This document shows positions 42,276 through 51,218 of a stretch of 64,000 nt of DNA, in pieces. The notes under the pieces were generated by a model. The model was not told the origin of the DNA, made no database searches, and saw only the letters and a list, made by a program, of their open reading frames with translations. The stretch is from UBA1141 sp963665155. GTDB lineage: Bacteria; Chloroflexota; Dehalococcoidia; Lucifugimonadales; UBA3495. Position numbers and translations under genes: made by a program. The stretch is taken from assembly GCA_963665155.2 (NCBI GenBank), contig OY761986.2, positions 1,612,001-1,676,000 on the forward strand, written 5' to 3'. The stretch's first letter is position 1. Every line of letters begins with the position of its first letter.

Positions 42276-43691
42276 ATGACAGTAGATACTTCCTTAATGG
42301 CTCACCTGCTGCGGCGGGCCGGATTTGGTGCCACCCGAGTTGAACTGGCGCAATACGTGGCCAAGGGCTACGAGGCCACCGTGGAAGAACTGCTCTACCC
42401 GGAAAATGCCCCCCAGTTGGATGAGGACGTCATTCGGCGTTACCACGTCGACCAGAACAGCTTGATGCTCATCGAGAGTTGCCAAGCTTACTGGCTCTAC
42501 CGCATGATCAACACCAAGCGGCCATTAGAAGAAAAAATGGCACTGTTTTGGCACGGCCTTTTCGCCACAGCCTACGGAAAGCTGAACCACGCCAAGGCCG
42601 TGGTCAACCAGACCAACACGTTTCGACGCCATGGTTTGGGCTCATTTGCCAACCTGTTGAGACAGTTGGCGCGCGACCCTGCAATGATTTTCTGGCTGGA
42701 CAACAAGGACAACCACAAGGATGCTCCCAATGAAAACTTCGGGCGCGAGTTGCTGGAACTGTTCTCCATGGGCATCGGCACCTACACCGAAGAAGATGTC
42801 AAATCCTGTGCCAGAGCATTCACCGGCTGGACCATTCGAAACGCCGACTATATGAGCATTCGAGCGTCCAGGGACTCGATTTGGCCGTCGGGAAGGCTCG
42901 ACTGGCAGTTTGTTTATCTGCCCGAAGACCATGATGATTCGGAAAAGAATTTCCTGGGCCACAAGGGCCGGTTCAACGGCGACGATATCATCGACATCAT
43001 CACCCAGCATCCGGCATCCAGTTGGTTCATCGCCGGGCAGCTTTACAATTTCTTCGTTTCCGACACACCCAACGAAGCAGCCATCCAATACTTGGCCGAC
43101 GAGTACCGCAAGGCCAAGGGCGAAATCCGGTCGGTCATGCGCTCGCTGTTTCTGTCGGATTTCTTCCGCAGTGAAGACGCCCACTTCGCTCGAGTGAAGA
43201 GCCCTGCCGAGTTGGTGGCTGGCACGGCACGGTTGGCGGGCAGCCGCACCTTCCCCGAATGGAGCATTGTCAACTTGGCCGCCGACGCAAACTTCATGGG
43301 CCAGGAGATCTTGAACCCTCCCACTGTCGAGGGCTGGCACACGGGCCGGGAATGGGTGGACACCGGAACTCTGGTGGAGCGGGTGAACTCGGCTACGTTG
43401 GAGATGGGAGACCCAAGTAAACCCGGTATCCAGGCCATCATAAACACTCTCAAGAACAAAGGACCGGCCCTCTCCCCCAAAGAATTCGTGGCGACATGCT
43501 TGGAAGAAGTAGGTTGCTTGACCGTTTCGGCGGGCACCTTAGAAAGCCTGGAAGCCCACGCCCAAACCCAAGGCGACTTGAAATTTTACGAACCAGGTCA
43601 GCGACGCCCGTCCCAAGGCGGTTGCCACGAGGGTCGAGTCACCGAGATGCTTCAATTGATATTGTCCACCCGTGAATACCAGATGGCGTAG
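42276..43691 (+). CDS. DUF1800-domain protein
   Basis: The 471-residue protein has the DUF1800 family text through its length: MAHLLRRAGFGATRVEL, EEKMALFWHGLFATAYGK, NFGRELLELFSMGIGTYTEEDV, ARAFTGWTI and the closing MLQLILSTREYQ. The family is common in Planctomycetes, Chloroflexota and marine bacteria, often next to a DUF1501 gene; the biochemical role is unknown. Here the next gene, 45 bp on, is an NHL-repeat protein, not DUF1501. No signal peptide is seen. It lies after the AT-rich spacer, which probably holds its promoter. Confidence 0.9.
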   Translation: MTVDTSLMAHLLRRAGFGATRVELAQYVAKGYEATVEELLYPENAPQLDEDVIRRYHVDQNSLMLIESCQAYWLYRMINTKRPLEEKMALFWHGLFATAYGKLNHAKAVVNQTNTFRRHGLGSFANLLRQLARDPAMIFWLDNKDNHKDAPNENFGRELLELFSMGIGTYTEEDVKSCARAFTGWTIRNADYMSIRASRDSIWPSGRLDWQFVYLPEDHDDSEKNFLGHKGRFNGDDIIDIITQHPASSWFIAGQLYNFFVSDTPNEAAIQYLADEYRKAKGEIRSVMRSLFLSDFFRSEDAHFARVKSPAELVAGTARLAGSRTFPEWSIVNLAADANFMGQEILNPPTVEGWHTGREWVDTGTLVERVNSATLEMGDPSKPGIQAIINTLKNKGPALSPKEFVATCLEEVGCLTVSAGTLESLEAHAQTQGDLKFYEPGQRRPSQGGCHEGRVTEMLQLILSTREYQMA

Positions 43692-43736
43692 CTGAACCGC
43701 CAACCGTCAGCCTATATGGGGCGTTATAAGAGATGA

Positions 43737-44768
43737 ATGATGACAACTAAGACCGCCTTTCAGTACAGCCACACTATTGGCTTTATGTCCAACAGGTTCA
43801 AGGGCTTTCAGCATCCTGTGGATATGGCAATCGACTCAAAAGGCCTGCTTTACGTGCTGAACCGCGTGGGTCCGGAACTCAGCGTCCGAATCCCTTACAA
43901 GCGCATTACTATCTGCACAGTTGAAGAAGAATATTTGGGAGAGATCAGCACCGGGGGCCAGGGCGATGGGCAATTGTGGTGGCCCAGCGCCCTGGCCTTC
44001 GACAGCGAGGATAACCTCTACGTTGCCGATGAGGCGCTTAACAGGGTCTCGATTTTCTCCAGAGACGGCGACTTTCTGAGCCAATGGGGAGTGCAAGGTT
44101 CTGGGATAGGCCAACTAGACCGGCCCTCAGGCATTGCCTTCGACGCCGACGATAACCTGTTGGTAACCGATAGCCTCAACCACCGGGTCCAGAAGTTCCA
44201 GCGCGATGGAATCTTCATCGGCACATGGGGGGAACTCGGCGCTGGCCATGGGCAGTTCAACATGCCTTGGGGCATAACTGTGGTTAGGACGGGCCACTCT
44301 GCCGGAAATGTGTTCGTGGCCGACTGGCGCAACGACCGCATCCAAAAACTCGACTCCGACGGCAACTTCATCGCCCAGTGGGGATCATCCGGAGAGGGAC
44401 CGGGACAGTTCAACCGGCCCGCTGGCATTGCGGTGGATGAGAACGAGAATATGTACATAGCCGATTGGGGCAATGAGCGAGTCCAGATAATCAACCAGCA
44501 AGGAGAGGTCCTGGACATCTTACGGGGCGACTCGGTTGATTCGACTTGGTCCGAGGACTACTTTCTGGCCAATTCCGCCGAAGAGGCTGCCCGGCGTGCC
44601 GCCGACTTGGAGCCGGTGGTGGACCCTCCCGAAGAAAAGCTGCGGGAGACCTCGGCCAACGTGGAAAAACTGTTCTGGGGGCCTACGGCGGTCAAGCTGG
44701 ACGGCCAAGGCCGGGTCTATGTAGTGGACAGTTGCCGCCACCGTTTGCAGATTTACCGCAAAGGCTGA
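43737..44768 (+). CDS. NHL-repeat beta-propeller protein
   Basis: The 343-residue protein has several NHL repeats with the usual text: QHPVDMAIDSKGLLYVLNR, GDGQLWWPSALAFDSEDNLY, GQLDRPSGIAFDADDNLLV, GQFNMPWGIT, GQFNRPAGIAVDENENMYI and a sixth near GPTAVKLDGQGRVYVVD. These fold as a six-bladed propeller. Propellers of this type bind proteins or small molecules; the activity here is not known. No signal peptide is seen. It follows DUF1800 by 45 bp and is probably in the same transcript, ending at the hairpin at 44760-44786. Confidence 0.9.
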   Translation: MMTTKTAFQYSHTIGFMSNRFKGFQHPVDMAIDSKGLLYVLNRVGPELSVRIPYKRITICTVEEEYLGEISTGGQGDGQLWWPSALAFDSEDNLYVADEALNRVSIFSRDGDFLSQWGVQGSGIGQLDRPSGIAFDADDNLLVTDSLNHRVQKFQRDGIFIGTWGELGAGHGQFNMPWGITVVRTGHSAGNVFVADWRNDRIQKLDSDGNFIAQWGSSGEGPGQFNRPAGIAVDENENMYIADWGNERVQIINQQGEVLDILRGDSVDSTWSEDYFLANSAEEAARRAADLEPVVDPPEEKLRETSANVEKLFWGPTAVKLDGQGRVYVVDSCRHRLQIYRKG

Positions 44769-44786
44769 GTCGTTTTAGCCTTTTTT
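44760..44786 (+). terminator. Terminator overlapping the end of the NHL gene
   Basis: AAAGGCT (44760-44766, covering the last Lys-Gly codons) pairs with AGCCTTT (44777-44783), loop of 10, then more T. Confidence 0.7.
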
Positions 44787-44792
44787 ACCGCT

Positions 44793-44859
44793 AAAGAGCG
44801 CGGAGGCCGCAGAGGAATATCAAGTGTAGCCAAGTTTCTCTGTGAGCTCGGCGCTCTTT
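44793..44859. terminator. Second hairpin between the converging NHL and glnS genes
   Basis: AAAGAGCGC (44793-44801) pairs with GCGCTCTTT (44851-44859), with an inner cagag/ctctg stem. It may act as a bidirectional terminator or be an unrelated repeat element. Confidence 0.55.
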
Positions 44860-44904
44860 GCAGTTAAGAGTATCTCTTCAACAGTAAATCGGGAGTAAGC
44901 AAGC

Positions 44905-46659
44905 CTACTCCCGAGCCTTCTCGGTCCGAGCCCAAGAATCCCTTAGCGGCACGGTACGGTTGAATACCAGTTTGCCAGGAGCAGAGTCTAGCGAGTCCAC
45001 GCAGAAGTAGCCCTGGCGGAGGAATTGGAAAGTGCTTCCCGGCACAGCCGACGCCAGGCTGGGCTCCACTTTGCAGCCGTTCAGAACCTCCACCGAATTG
45101 GGGTTCAGGTAGGCACTAAGGTCTTGAACGTGAGCTTCACCGTCCGCCCCCTCGTCTGATTCATGACTCATTTCGCTGGCCAGTTCGGCGGCTGAATCAC
45201 TGGTGGGGTTGGCATTGGAAAACAGGGTACCGTAGAGACGGACCTCGGCATCAATCGCATGAGCGGAGGATACCCAATGGGAGGTGCCCCTAACCTTCCG
45301 CCCATCTTCCGTCCGGCCTGCCCATGACTCCGGGTCGTAGGTGCAATGTATCTCTTCCACTTCTCCTGTCGCTTCGTTTTTGATAACGTCGACGCAGGTC
45401 ACGTAATAGGCGTCCTTTAGACGGACTTCCCGGCCTGGAGAAAGGCGGAAGAAGCCTTTTGGCGGGTCTTCTCGGAAATCTTCCTGCTCTATGTAAACAA
45501 CCTTGGAGAATGGGACTTTCCTCGATCCGGCCGACGGGTCCTCGGGGTTATTAACCGAATCTACCTCCTCAACCTGGCCTTCCGGGTAGTTATCAATGAC
45601 CAGCTTCAGGGGCCGCAGCACCCCCATAACCCTGGGCGCGCGCTGGTTCAGGTCTTCCCGAATGCTGTGCTCCAACAGGGCCAACTCGACCACTGTGTCC
45701 CGTTTGGCCACCCCGATTTTGTCGCAGAAATTGCAGATCGCTTGGGGCGTGTACCCCCTCCGGCGAAGACCGGAAAGGGTCGGCATCCGTGGATCGTCCC
45801 AACCGGTGACGTAACCCTTCTCAACCAGTTCAACCAGGCGCCGCTTGCTCAAGACCGTGTAGGTCAGGTTCAGGCGGGCAAACTCTATCTGCTGTGGATG
45901 AAATATTTCCAACGACTCCAGAAACCAGTCATAAAGAGGCCGGTGGTCCTCAAACTCCAGGGTGCATATCGAGTGGGTTACCCCTTCGATGGAATCGGAC
46001 TGGCCGTGAGTGAAGTCGTAGGTCGGGTAGATGCACCAATTATCCCCGGTGCGGTGATGGGAAGCTTTGAGTATCCGGTAGATCACTGGGTCGCGCAAAT
46101 TTAGGTTGGGAGAGGCCATGTCAATCTTGGCCCGAAGGACACGGCTGCCCTCATCGAATTCTCCTGCCCGCATCCGCCCAAACAACGCCAGGTTCTCTTC
46201 CTGGGGGCGGTCTCTAAATGGGCTGTCCTTGCCCGGCTCGGTCAGAGTGCCACGGTACTCCCTGATTTCCTGGGGGCTCAGGTCGCACACGTACGCTTTA
46301 CCCTTCTGGATCAACTGCACGGCATATTGGTACAGATCCTCGAAGTAGTCCGAGGCGAAGTACATGTGCTCGCCCCAATCCCAACCCAACCAACGCACGT
46401 CCTCTTGAATGGAGTCGACAAATTCCACTTCTTCTTTTGTGGGATTGGTGTCGTCGAAGCGCAGATTACAGCGGCCACCGTTTTCCGATGCCACACCGAA
46501 GTTCAGGCAGACCGATTTGGCATGCCCGATGTGCAGGTAACCGTTGGGTTCAGGTGGAAAGCGAGTGATTACCTGGCCGCCGTTCTTGGCGGCGCGCAGG
46601 TCGCCAGCCACTATGTTTCTGACAAAGTCGCTGGGGGTATTAGATTCGTTGGTGACCAT
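44905..46659 (-). CDS. glnS: Glutaminyl-tRNA synthetase
   Basis: A class I synthetase of 584 residues with the GlnRS form of the HIGH motif (RFPPEPNGYLHIGHAKSVCL, around residues 34-53), the variant KMSKS text VLSKRRL, and a two-barrel C-terminal anticodon-binding region. It charges tRNA(Gln) directly with glutamine. Many bacteria lack this enzyme and use Glu-tRNA amidation instead, so the presence of GlnRS is consistent with the GatC-like protein upstream of the amidase having another role. It follows gltX on the same strand (126 bp) and a duplicated 18-bp unit lies between. Confidence 0.96.
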   Translation of the reverse strand: MVTNESNTPSDFVRNIVAGDLRAAKNGGQVITRFPPEPNGYLHIGHAKSVCLNFGVASENGGRCNLRFDDTNPTKEEVEFVDSIQEDVRWLGWDWGEHMYFASDYFEDLYQYAVQLIQKGKAYVCDLSPQEIREYRGTLTEPGKDSPFRDRPQEENLALFGRMRAGEFDEGSRVLRAKIDMASPNLNLRDPVIYRILKASHHRTGDNWCIYPTYDFTHGQSDSIEGVTHSICTLEFEDHRPLYDWFLESLEIFHPQQIEFARLNLTYTVLSKRRLVELVEKGYVTGWDDPRMPTLSGLRRRGYTPQAICNFCDKIGVAKRDTVVELALLEHSIREDLNQRAPRVMGVLRPLKLVIDNYPEGQVEEVDSVNNPEDPSAGSRKVPFSKVVYIEQEDFREDPPKGFFRLSPGREVRLKDAYYVTCVDVIKNEATGEVEEIHCTYDPESWAGRTEDGRKVRGTSHWVSSAHAIDAEVRLYGTLFSNANPTSDSAAELASEMSHESDEGADGEAHVQDLSAYLNPNSVEVLNGCKVEPSLASAVPGSTFQFLRQGYFCVDSLDSAPGKLVFNRTVPLRDSWARTEKARE

Positions 46660-46728
46660 TCTTACGCCTCATTGGCCTCAATGTTTCGAAGCAAGCCGCC
46701 TTGCGACCTAGCTTCACGAACTAGCTTT

Positions 46729-46764
46729 GATGCTGGGCCTGAATTCGATGCTGGGCCTGGATTC
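46729..46764. repeat. 18-bp tandem duplication between gltX and glnS
   Basis: gatgctgggcctgaattc (46729-46746) is followed by a copy with one change (46747-46764). Confidence 0.88.
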
Positions 46765-46784
46765 GCTTTGTTGAAAAATCGGTG

Positions 46785-48275
46785 TTAGTCGGTTTCAGCG
46801 TCACCCAACCGTTGGATGGCCTGCCGAATCCGGTCTAGGACCCTGTCCCGGCCCAACACTTCCATGGTTTCAAACAAGGGGGGTGTTGCGTCTTTGCCGG
46901 TAGCCGCCACCCGCAACGTTCCAAAAAACTGGCGGTGTGTCAGCCCCAACTCGGTAGCTGCGGCCCGGAGCGCTTGTTCCAGTGGCTCATGCTCGAAGGC
47001 TTCAGCGTTGGTCAATTCCGCCTGACAGGCAGCCAATGCCGACATCGCGCTCTGGTGGTCCATACCCTTTTGTATTAGCCTTTTGGGATCAAAGTCCAAA
47101 TCGGTCTGGAAGAAAAAATCCGTCATGTCCGTTGCATCGGTCAACAGTTTAATCCGCTCTCGAATCAGGGGTACGATCCGCAGCAGATAACCTCGGTCCA
47201 CCGGCAACCATTCCGAAGGTAGGCCCTTTTCCAAGATGGGTAATACGCGATCTGCCAGGTCTTCCTCGGAAAGCTGTCTGATGTACATGCCGTTCATCCA
47301 GGTCAGCTTTTCGTAATCAAAAATCGCCGCTGCTTTATTGACCCGCTCTAGGCTGAAATTCTCGATCACCGTACTGGGGGTCATGATTTCCGTATGGTCG
47401 TCCAAAGACCAGCCGACCAGTTCCAAGAAATTCACCAAGGCTTCTTGCATGAAACCTTGGTCCCGGTAATCAAGGACGAATGTGGCCCCGTGGCGCTTGG
47501 AAAGCTTTGACCGGTCGGGCCCCAAGATCATGGGCAGGTGCGCGAACTGGGGCGGCTCTTGGCCCAAGGCTTGGTGGAGTTGCAAGTGCCGAGGTGTGCT
47601 GGGCAACCACTCTTCAGCCCTCATCACGTGGCTGATCTCCATTAGGTGGTCATCGGTCACCACAGCCATGTGGTAGGTCGGAAAGCCGTCGGACTTGATG
47701 AGGATGAAGTCATCCAAAAGCTCGTTTTGCCACACCACCTGGCCTCTAATCAGATCCTCAACGACTGTAGCACCTGATAGTGGCACAGCAAACCGTATGA
47801 CGGATTTACCACCGTAGGCCTCTTGCGCTCGGCGCTCGTCTTTAGACAGGTTGCGGCAATGGCGATCGTAGCCGGTTTGGCTCTTCTCGCGGGCCTGCGC
47901 TTCTCGCATATCTTTCAATCGGGCTTCCGAGCAGTAGCAGCGGTAGGCCCACTCCCGGTCCAGTAAATCATCCGCCAATTTCTGGTAAATATCCAAGCGC
48001 TGCGATTGGAAGTAGGGGCCGTAGGGTCCGCCAACACGGGGACCTTCATCCCATTGGATGTCCAACCAGTCCAAAGCCTCCAAGACTGCGTCGGTGGCGC
48101 CGGGCACCAATCGGTCCTGATCCGTGTCTTCAACACGCACTATGAATTTGCCGCCATGATGCCTGGCAAAGAGCCAGTTAAACAGAGCGGTCCTGATATT
48201 TCCTATGTGAGGTAAGCCCGTTGGGCTAGGCGCGAAACGGACGCGGACATTATCCGTCCGGATGATTTTTTGCAA
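46785..48275 (-). CDS. gltX: Glutamyl-tRNA synthetase
   Basis: Class I GluRS with VRFAPSPTGLPHIGNIRTALFN (HIGH form, near residue 10-30) and KLSKRHGA (KMSKS form), and the C-terminal helical anticodon-binding part. I place the start at TTG 48275 because GGAG stands seven bases upstream; the first ATG at 48308 would add eleven residues of no family character. Two synthetase genes in a row (gltX, glnS) follow rluD and lspA on the same strand, so a four-gene transcript is likely. Confidence 0.94.
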   Translation of the reverse strand: MQKIIRTDNVRVRFAPSPTGLPHIGNIRTALFNWLFARHHGGKFIVRVEDTDQDRLVPGATDAVLEALDWLDIQWDEGPRVGGPYGPYFQSQRLDIYQKLADDLLDREWAYRCYCSEARLKDMREAQAREKSQTGYDRHCRNLSKDERRAQEAYGGKSVIRFAVPLSGATVVEDLIRGQVVWQNELLDDFILIKSDGFPTYHMAVVTDDHLMEISHVMRAEEWLPSTPRHLQLHQALGQEPPQFAHLPMILGPDRSKLSKRHGATFVLDYRDQGFMQEALVNFLELVGWSLDDHTEIMTPSTVIENFSLERVNKAAAIFDYEKLTWMNGMYIRQLSEEDLADRVLPILEKGLPSEWLPVDRGYLLRIVPLIRERIKLLTDATDMTDFFFQTDLDFDPKRLIQKGMDHQSAMSALAACQAELTNAEAFEHEPLEQALRAAATELGLTHRQFFGTLRVAATGKDATPPLFETMEVLGRDRVLDRIRQAIQRLGDAETD

Positions 48276-48401
48276 GGGAATTCTCCGTGCAATGTACTCT
48301 CTTAGCAAGGCTCATTTTAGCATCAGCGCGATTAGTCGTACAGTCGTGAACCGTGCTCAATGGCAAGCCAAAGCGGGCGAGATAAATTACTGATCAACAA
48401 T

Positions 48402-49391
48402 TTATCCGCCAGCTTGGTTCGGCGCAGTCTCCCGGAGAGAGAGTAAAACATCTTCCAAGTCTTTGGGCGGAGGCGAGTGAAACTCCACATTCTCTCCGCT
48501 GGCCGGATGGCGGAACCCCAAGTGGTTTGCGTGGAGGAACTGACGGTCCAGGGCAGGATACGGTTTGCCGTACAGCCGGTCTCCGAGCAGGGGATGCCCC
48601 AAGTAAGCCAGGTGAACCCTGATTTGGTGGGTTCGTCCCGATTCCAGGTAAAGCTGCAGCAATGTATAACCGTTCCAGCTTTCGAGAACCCGGTAGTTGG
48701 TCCGTGATTCCCTCCCTCCCGGAACAACAGCCATTCTTTTCCGGTTTCTGGGGTCGCGGCCAATGGGTGCGTCGATCTCTCCCTTGGTCAGCGGGAAATC
48801 CCCCGTGGCCAAAGCCAGGTATCCCTTGGTTACCTCTCGGTCTTTGATCTGAGCGGAAAGGGACAAATGAGCCTGGTGATTTTTGGCCACCATCATCAAG
48901 CCTGAGGTATCTTTGTCCAACCGGTGCACTATCCCCGGTCTGACGCCGTCACCAACGCCTTGGATGTCGGGGCATAGGGCGAGCAAGCCGTTGACCAGAG
49001 TGCGGTCCGGATGACCAGGGCCGGGGTGAACGGAGAGCCCGGGAGGCTTATCTATAACCACCACATGCTCATCCTGGTAGACCAGTTGTATCGGCATCCA
49101 TTGAGGCGCCAAGTCCAAAGTCCGAGGGGGCGGCACCGACACGGACACCCGGTCACCTCGCTGGATAGTTTGTGACGGCTTGCTGCAGTAGCCGTTAAGC
49201 AGGACCGACCCTTGAACCACCAAGCGATGCAGTTGGCTTCGGGTTAGCCCTGTGCCCAATGCCGCCAGAAACCGGTCCAATCGGGCCCACGCTTTATCCG
49301 CCGTAAACTCATTGGGAGTGGTCACATTGCTGGCACTGGGGAGTTCCGGTCCTGATTTCTCTGGTCCGGCTTTTGCCGGCACGAATGTCAT
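48402..49391 (-). CDS. rluD: RluA-family 23S rRNA pseudouridine synthase
   Basis: The 329-residue protein has an N-terminal S4-like RNA-binding domain (ARLDRFLAALGTGLTRSQLHR, near residue 35) and the RluA catalytic core with the HRLDKDTSGLMMVAKN signature, where Asp is catalytic, followed by GRTHQIRVHLAYLGHPLLGD. The S4 domain and length fit RluD, which modifies helix 69 of 23S rRNA; RluC is the alternative. Its start overlaps the lspA stop by four bases (ATGA). The lspA-rluD pair is widespread. Confidence 0.9.
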   Translation of the reverse strand: MTFVPAKAGPEKSGPELPSASNVTTPNEFTADKAWARLDRFLAALGTGLTRSQLHRLVVQGSVLLNGYCSKPSQTIQRGDRVSVSVPPPRTLDLAPQWMPIQLVYQDEHVVVIDKPPGLSVHPGPGHPDRTLVNGLLALCPDIQGVGDGVRPGIVHRLDKDTSGLMMVAKNHQAHLSLSAQIKDREVTKGYLALATGDFPLTKGEIDAPIGRDPRNRKRMAVVPGGRESRTNYRVLESWNGYTLLQLYLESGRTHQIRVHLAYLGHPLLGDRLYGKPYPALDRQFLHANHLGFRHPASGENVEFHSPPPKDLEDVLLSLRETAPNQAGG

Positions 49392-50146
49392 TCCTCCCCA
49401 GCGGAATCGTCGGCCTTTGGCGCTCCGCCTGGGGTATTAAAGTCCGCCCCCGGATCCTCGTCATCACCAGGCAGCAGGCTGATGTCCAGACCCTCTGGGA
49501 TACCTGTGTGTGAGCCTCCGCGGCCTATGGGTATCCCCATAGCGGCGCTCGACCCTGTTGCTTCCGAAGCAGCTTGATTGGAGGCCTTATTTGCGGAGGC
49601 AGTATTGGCGGGACCGGCGGCCGGTTTAGAACCATCGGTTATCAAAAACATCCAGGCCAGCATTCCCAGCCCCAAGACAATAGAGGCATCGGCCACGTTA
49701 AATATGGGCCAGGAGCCTACGTCTACGAAATCCGTAACGTGCCCCAAGCGTATACGGTCCAGCAGGTTGCCGGCGGCGCCCCCAAATTGCAAACCCAAGC
49801 TTAGCCGGAGCAGGTTCCCGGGCTGACCCTGGCTCCGGTAGATCAGCATAAGAATTGTGATGCCCACTATCGAAACCAGAATCAAGGGGAGGTTCTGATC
49901 CCTAAAAAGGCCAAAGGCGCTTCCGGTGTTATAGGTGTGGGTGAGCCGGAAGAAGCCGTCGTCAGGCACCGACTCTCGAAATTCCAGGAATACCCGAATC
50001 AGCCACTTGGTTAGCTGGTCAGCTACGAGCACAAGGGCAAATAGCTGAAGTAGGATGAAATCCTTGTAAATAGGCCGACGTGCCGGTGACGCGGACCTTT
50101 TTCCTTCGCGGAACTGCCCATCTTGTTGGGCTTCATTCTGGGCCAT
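49388..50146 (-). CDS. lspA: Lipoprotein signal peptidase (signal peptidase II) with a C-terminal extension
   Basis: LspA cleaves the signal peptide of prolipoproteins at the membrane. Both catalytic aspartates are visible: GNLLDRIRLGHVTDFVDVG and FNVADASIVLG, in a four-helix membrane protein with typical text TGSAFGLF. The window also encodes lipoproteins (11840, 26163). The core ends near residue 170; an 80-residue hydrophilic tail rich in Ala, Ser and Gly (KPAAGPANTASANKASNQAA) follows, which ordinary LspA (about 165 aa) lacks. The N-terminus is also longer by about 25 residues. The ATGA overlap with rluD supports coupling. Confidence 0.94.
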   Translation of the reverse strand: MAQNEAQQDGQFREGKRSASPARRPIYKDFILLQLFALVLVADQLTKWLIRVFLEFRESVPDDGFFRLTHTYNTGSAFGLFRDQNLPLILVSIVGITILMLIYRSQGQPGNLLRLSLGLQFGGAAGNLLDRIRLGHVTDFVDVGSWPIFNVADASIVLGLGMLAWMFLITDGSKPAAGPANTASANKASNQAASEATGSSAAMGIPIGRGGSHTGIPEGLDISLLPGDDEDPGADFNTPGGAPKADDSAGEE

Positions 50147-50205
50147 AAACAGCTATTTCAACGACGCAGTAATTTCGGAGTCCAAAATCATATTGGAGCC
50201 CACGA

Positions 50206-50847
50206 CTATTTCAGAGCCTCGGCAAAGAATTCAACCAACGGAGGCGCTAGTTGGTCTTCATAATTAAACCAGAAGTGGTCGGCTCCCTGAACGACGACCC
50301 GGCCAGGCGGTCGAGAAAAAGCATCTAGTGTTGGGATATACTCTTCCGATTGGAATGCCTTGTCTTGATCTCCCACTATAACAAATGCCGGGTGATCCTT
50401 TTTCTTCAGTTCCGTTGCTTCCAGGTTGCGGGCCGATGGGGAGATAAGCGCAAAGGCCTTAGCGTTTTCGTGCAGTTCGGGATTGTTTAGCACGACTCCG
50501 GAGCCGAAGGAATAACCTGCCAGTCCGACTCTCTTGGAATCCACTCCGGGCCAAGCCTTAAGGAACTCCAGGGCACCCAGCGCTTCCTGTTCCTCAAGCT
50601 CGCCCTTGGTGTGCTCGCCTTCGCTGTTTCCCACACCCCGGAAGTTAAATCTCAGGGTGACGAACCCTTGTTGGGCCAAAGCAAAGCTCAACGACAGCAC
50701 AACATTGTTGTCCATGTTGCCGCCATACAGGGGATGGGGATGGCAGATGACGACTCCAGGCATAGAACCGTCGCTCTCTTCCGGCTGGGCCACGACGCCC
50801 TCGAAGTTCAGGCCTTGGACGCTAAAAGACACGGCGCTCTGTCGCAA
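50206..50847 (-). CDS. Alpha/beta hydrolase
   Basis: The 213-residue protein is a small alpha/beta hydrolase with HPHPLYGGNMDNNVV near the oxyanion region, FRGVGNSEG, and the nucleophile elbow GYSFGSG (Ser); a closing histidine appears in GADHFWF. This is the pattern of the family of small acyl hydrolases or dienelactone-like proteins annotated as alpha/beta hydrolase of unknown substrate. Translation starts with TTG at 50847, seven bases after ggagg. It is the minus-strand gene just upstream of lspA (59 bp), and may be part of that transcript. Confidence 0.85.
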   Translation of the reverse strand: MRQSAVSFSVQGLNFEGVVAQPEESDGSMPGVVICHPHPLYGGNMDNNVVLSLSFALAQQGFVTLRFNFRGVGNSEGEHTKGELEEQEALGALEFLKAWPGVDSKRVGLAGYSFGSGVVLNNPELHENAKAFALISPSARNLEATELKKKDHPAFVIVGDQDKAFQSEEYIPTLDAFSRPPGRVVVQGADHFWFNYEDQLAPPLVEFFAEALK

Positions 50848-51218
50848 CGTTCTACCTCCAATTAAATCCTCGTCAAACTAAGGAGTCTGGGAAAAGATTC
50901 TCACTATCTTATTAGTGCTTCCATCTTAGGAGAACGCGGGCCTCATTTGCAAGAAGCAGCCCCAATAAAGCAGGAAAACAAGTCCAGCACGCGGTACGCG
51001 CAACCCGCACACTGCCTCGAACATATCCCCTCGGTTCTAGTGTGTTGGCTGGGATATGCTGCTAGAATAGCCCATAGTTCACCGGCCCTTGCGAAGCATA
51101 GCCCATAGTTCACCGGCCCTTGCGAAGCATAGCCCAAGACGCCCAGTGCGTAGTTTGGGGCGGAACTACGAAGCAACATGAACTGGAAAGAGACTAGCAA
51201 TGCACACTGGAGGCGTGG
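50848..51218. other. Intergenic region before the threonine aldolase gene
   Basis: About 370 bases. It holds the 31-bp duplication at 51067-51136. No gene is supported; a ggagg ribosome binding site (51210-51214) serves the aldolase start. Confidence 0.4.
51067..51136. repeat. 31-bp tandem duplication upstream of the threonine aldolase gene
   Basis: Two perfect 31-bp copies (51067-51097 and 51098-51128; each starts atagcccatagttcaccggc) plus the first eight bases of a third (51129-51136). Confidence 0.95.
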
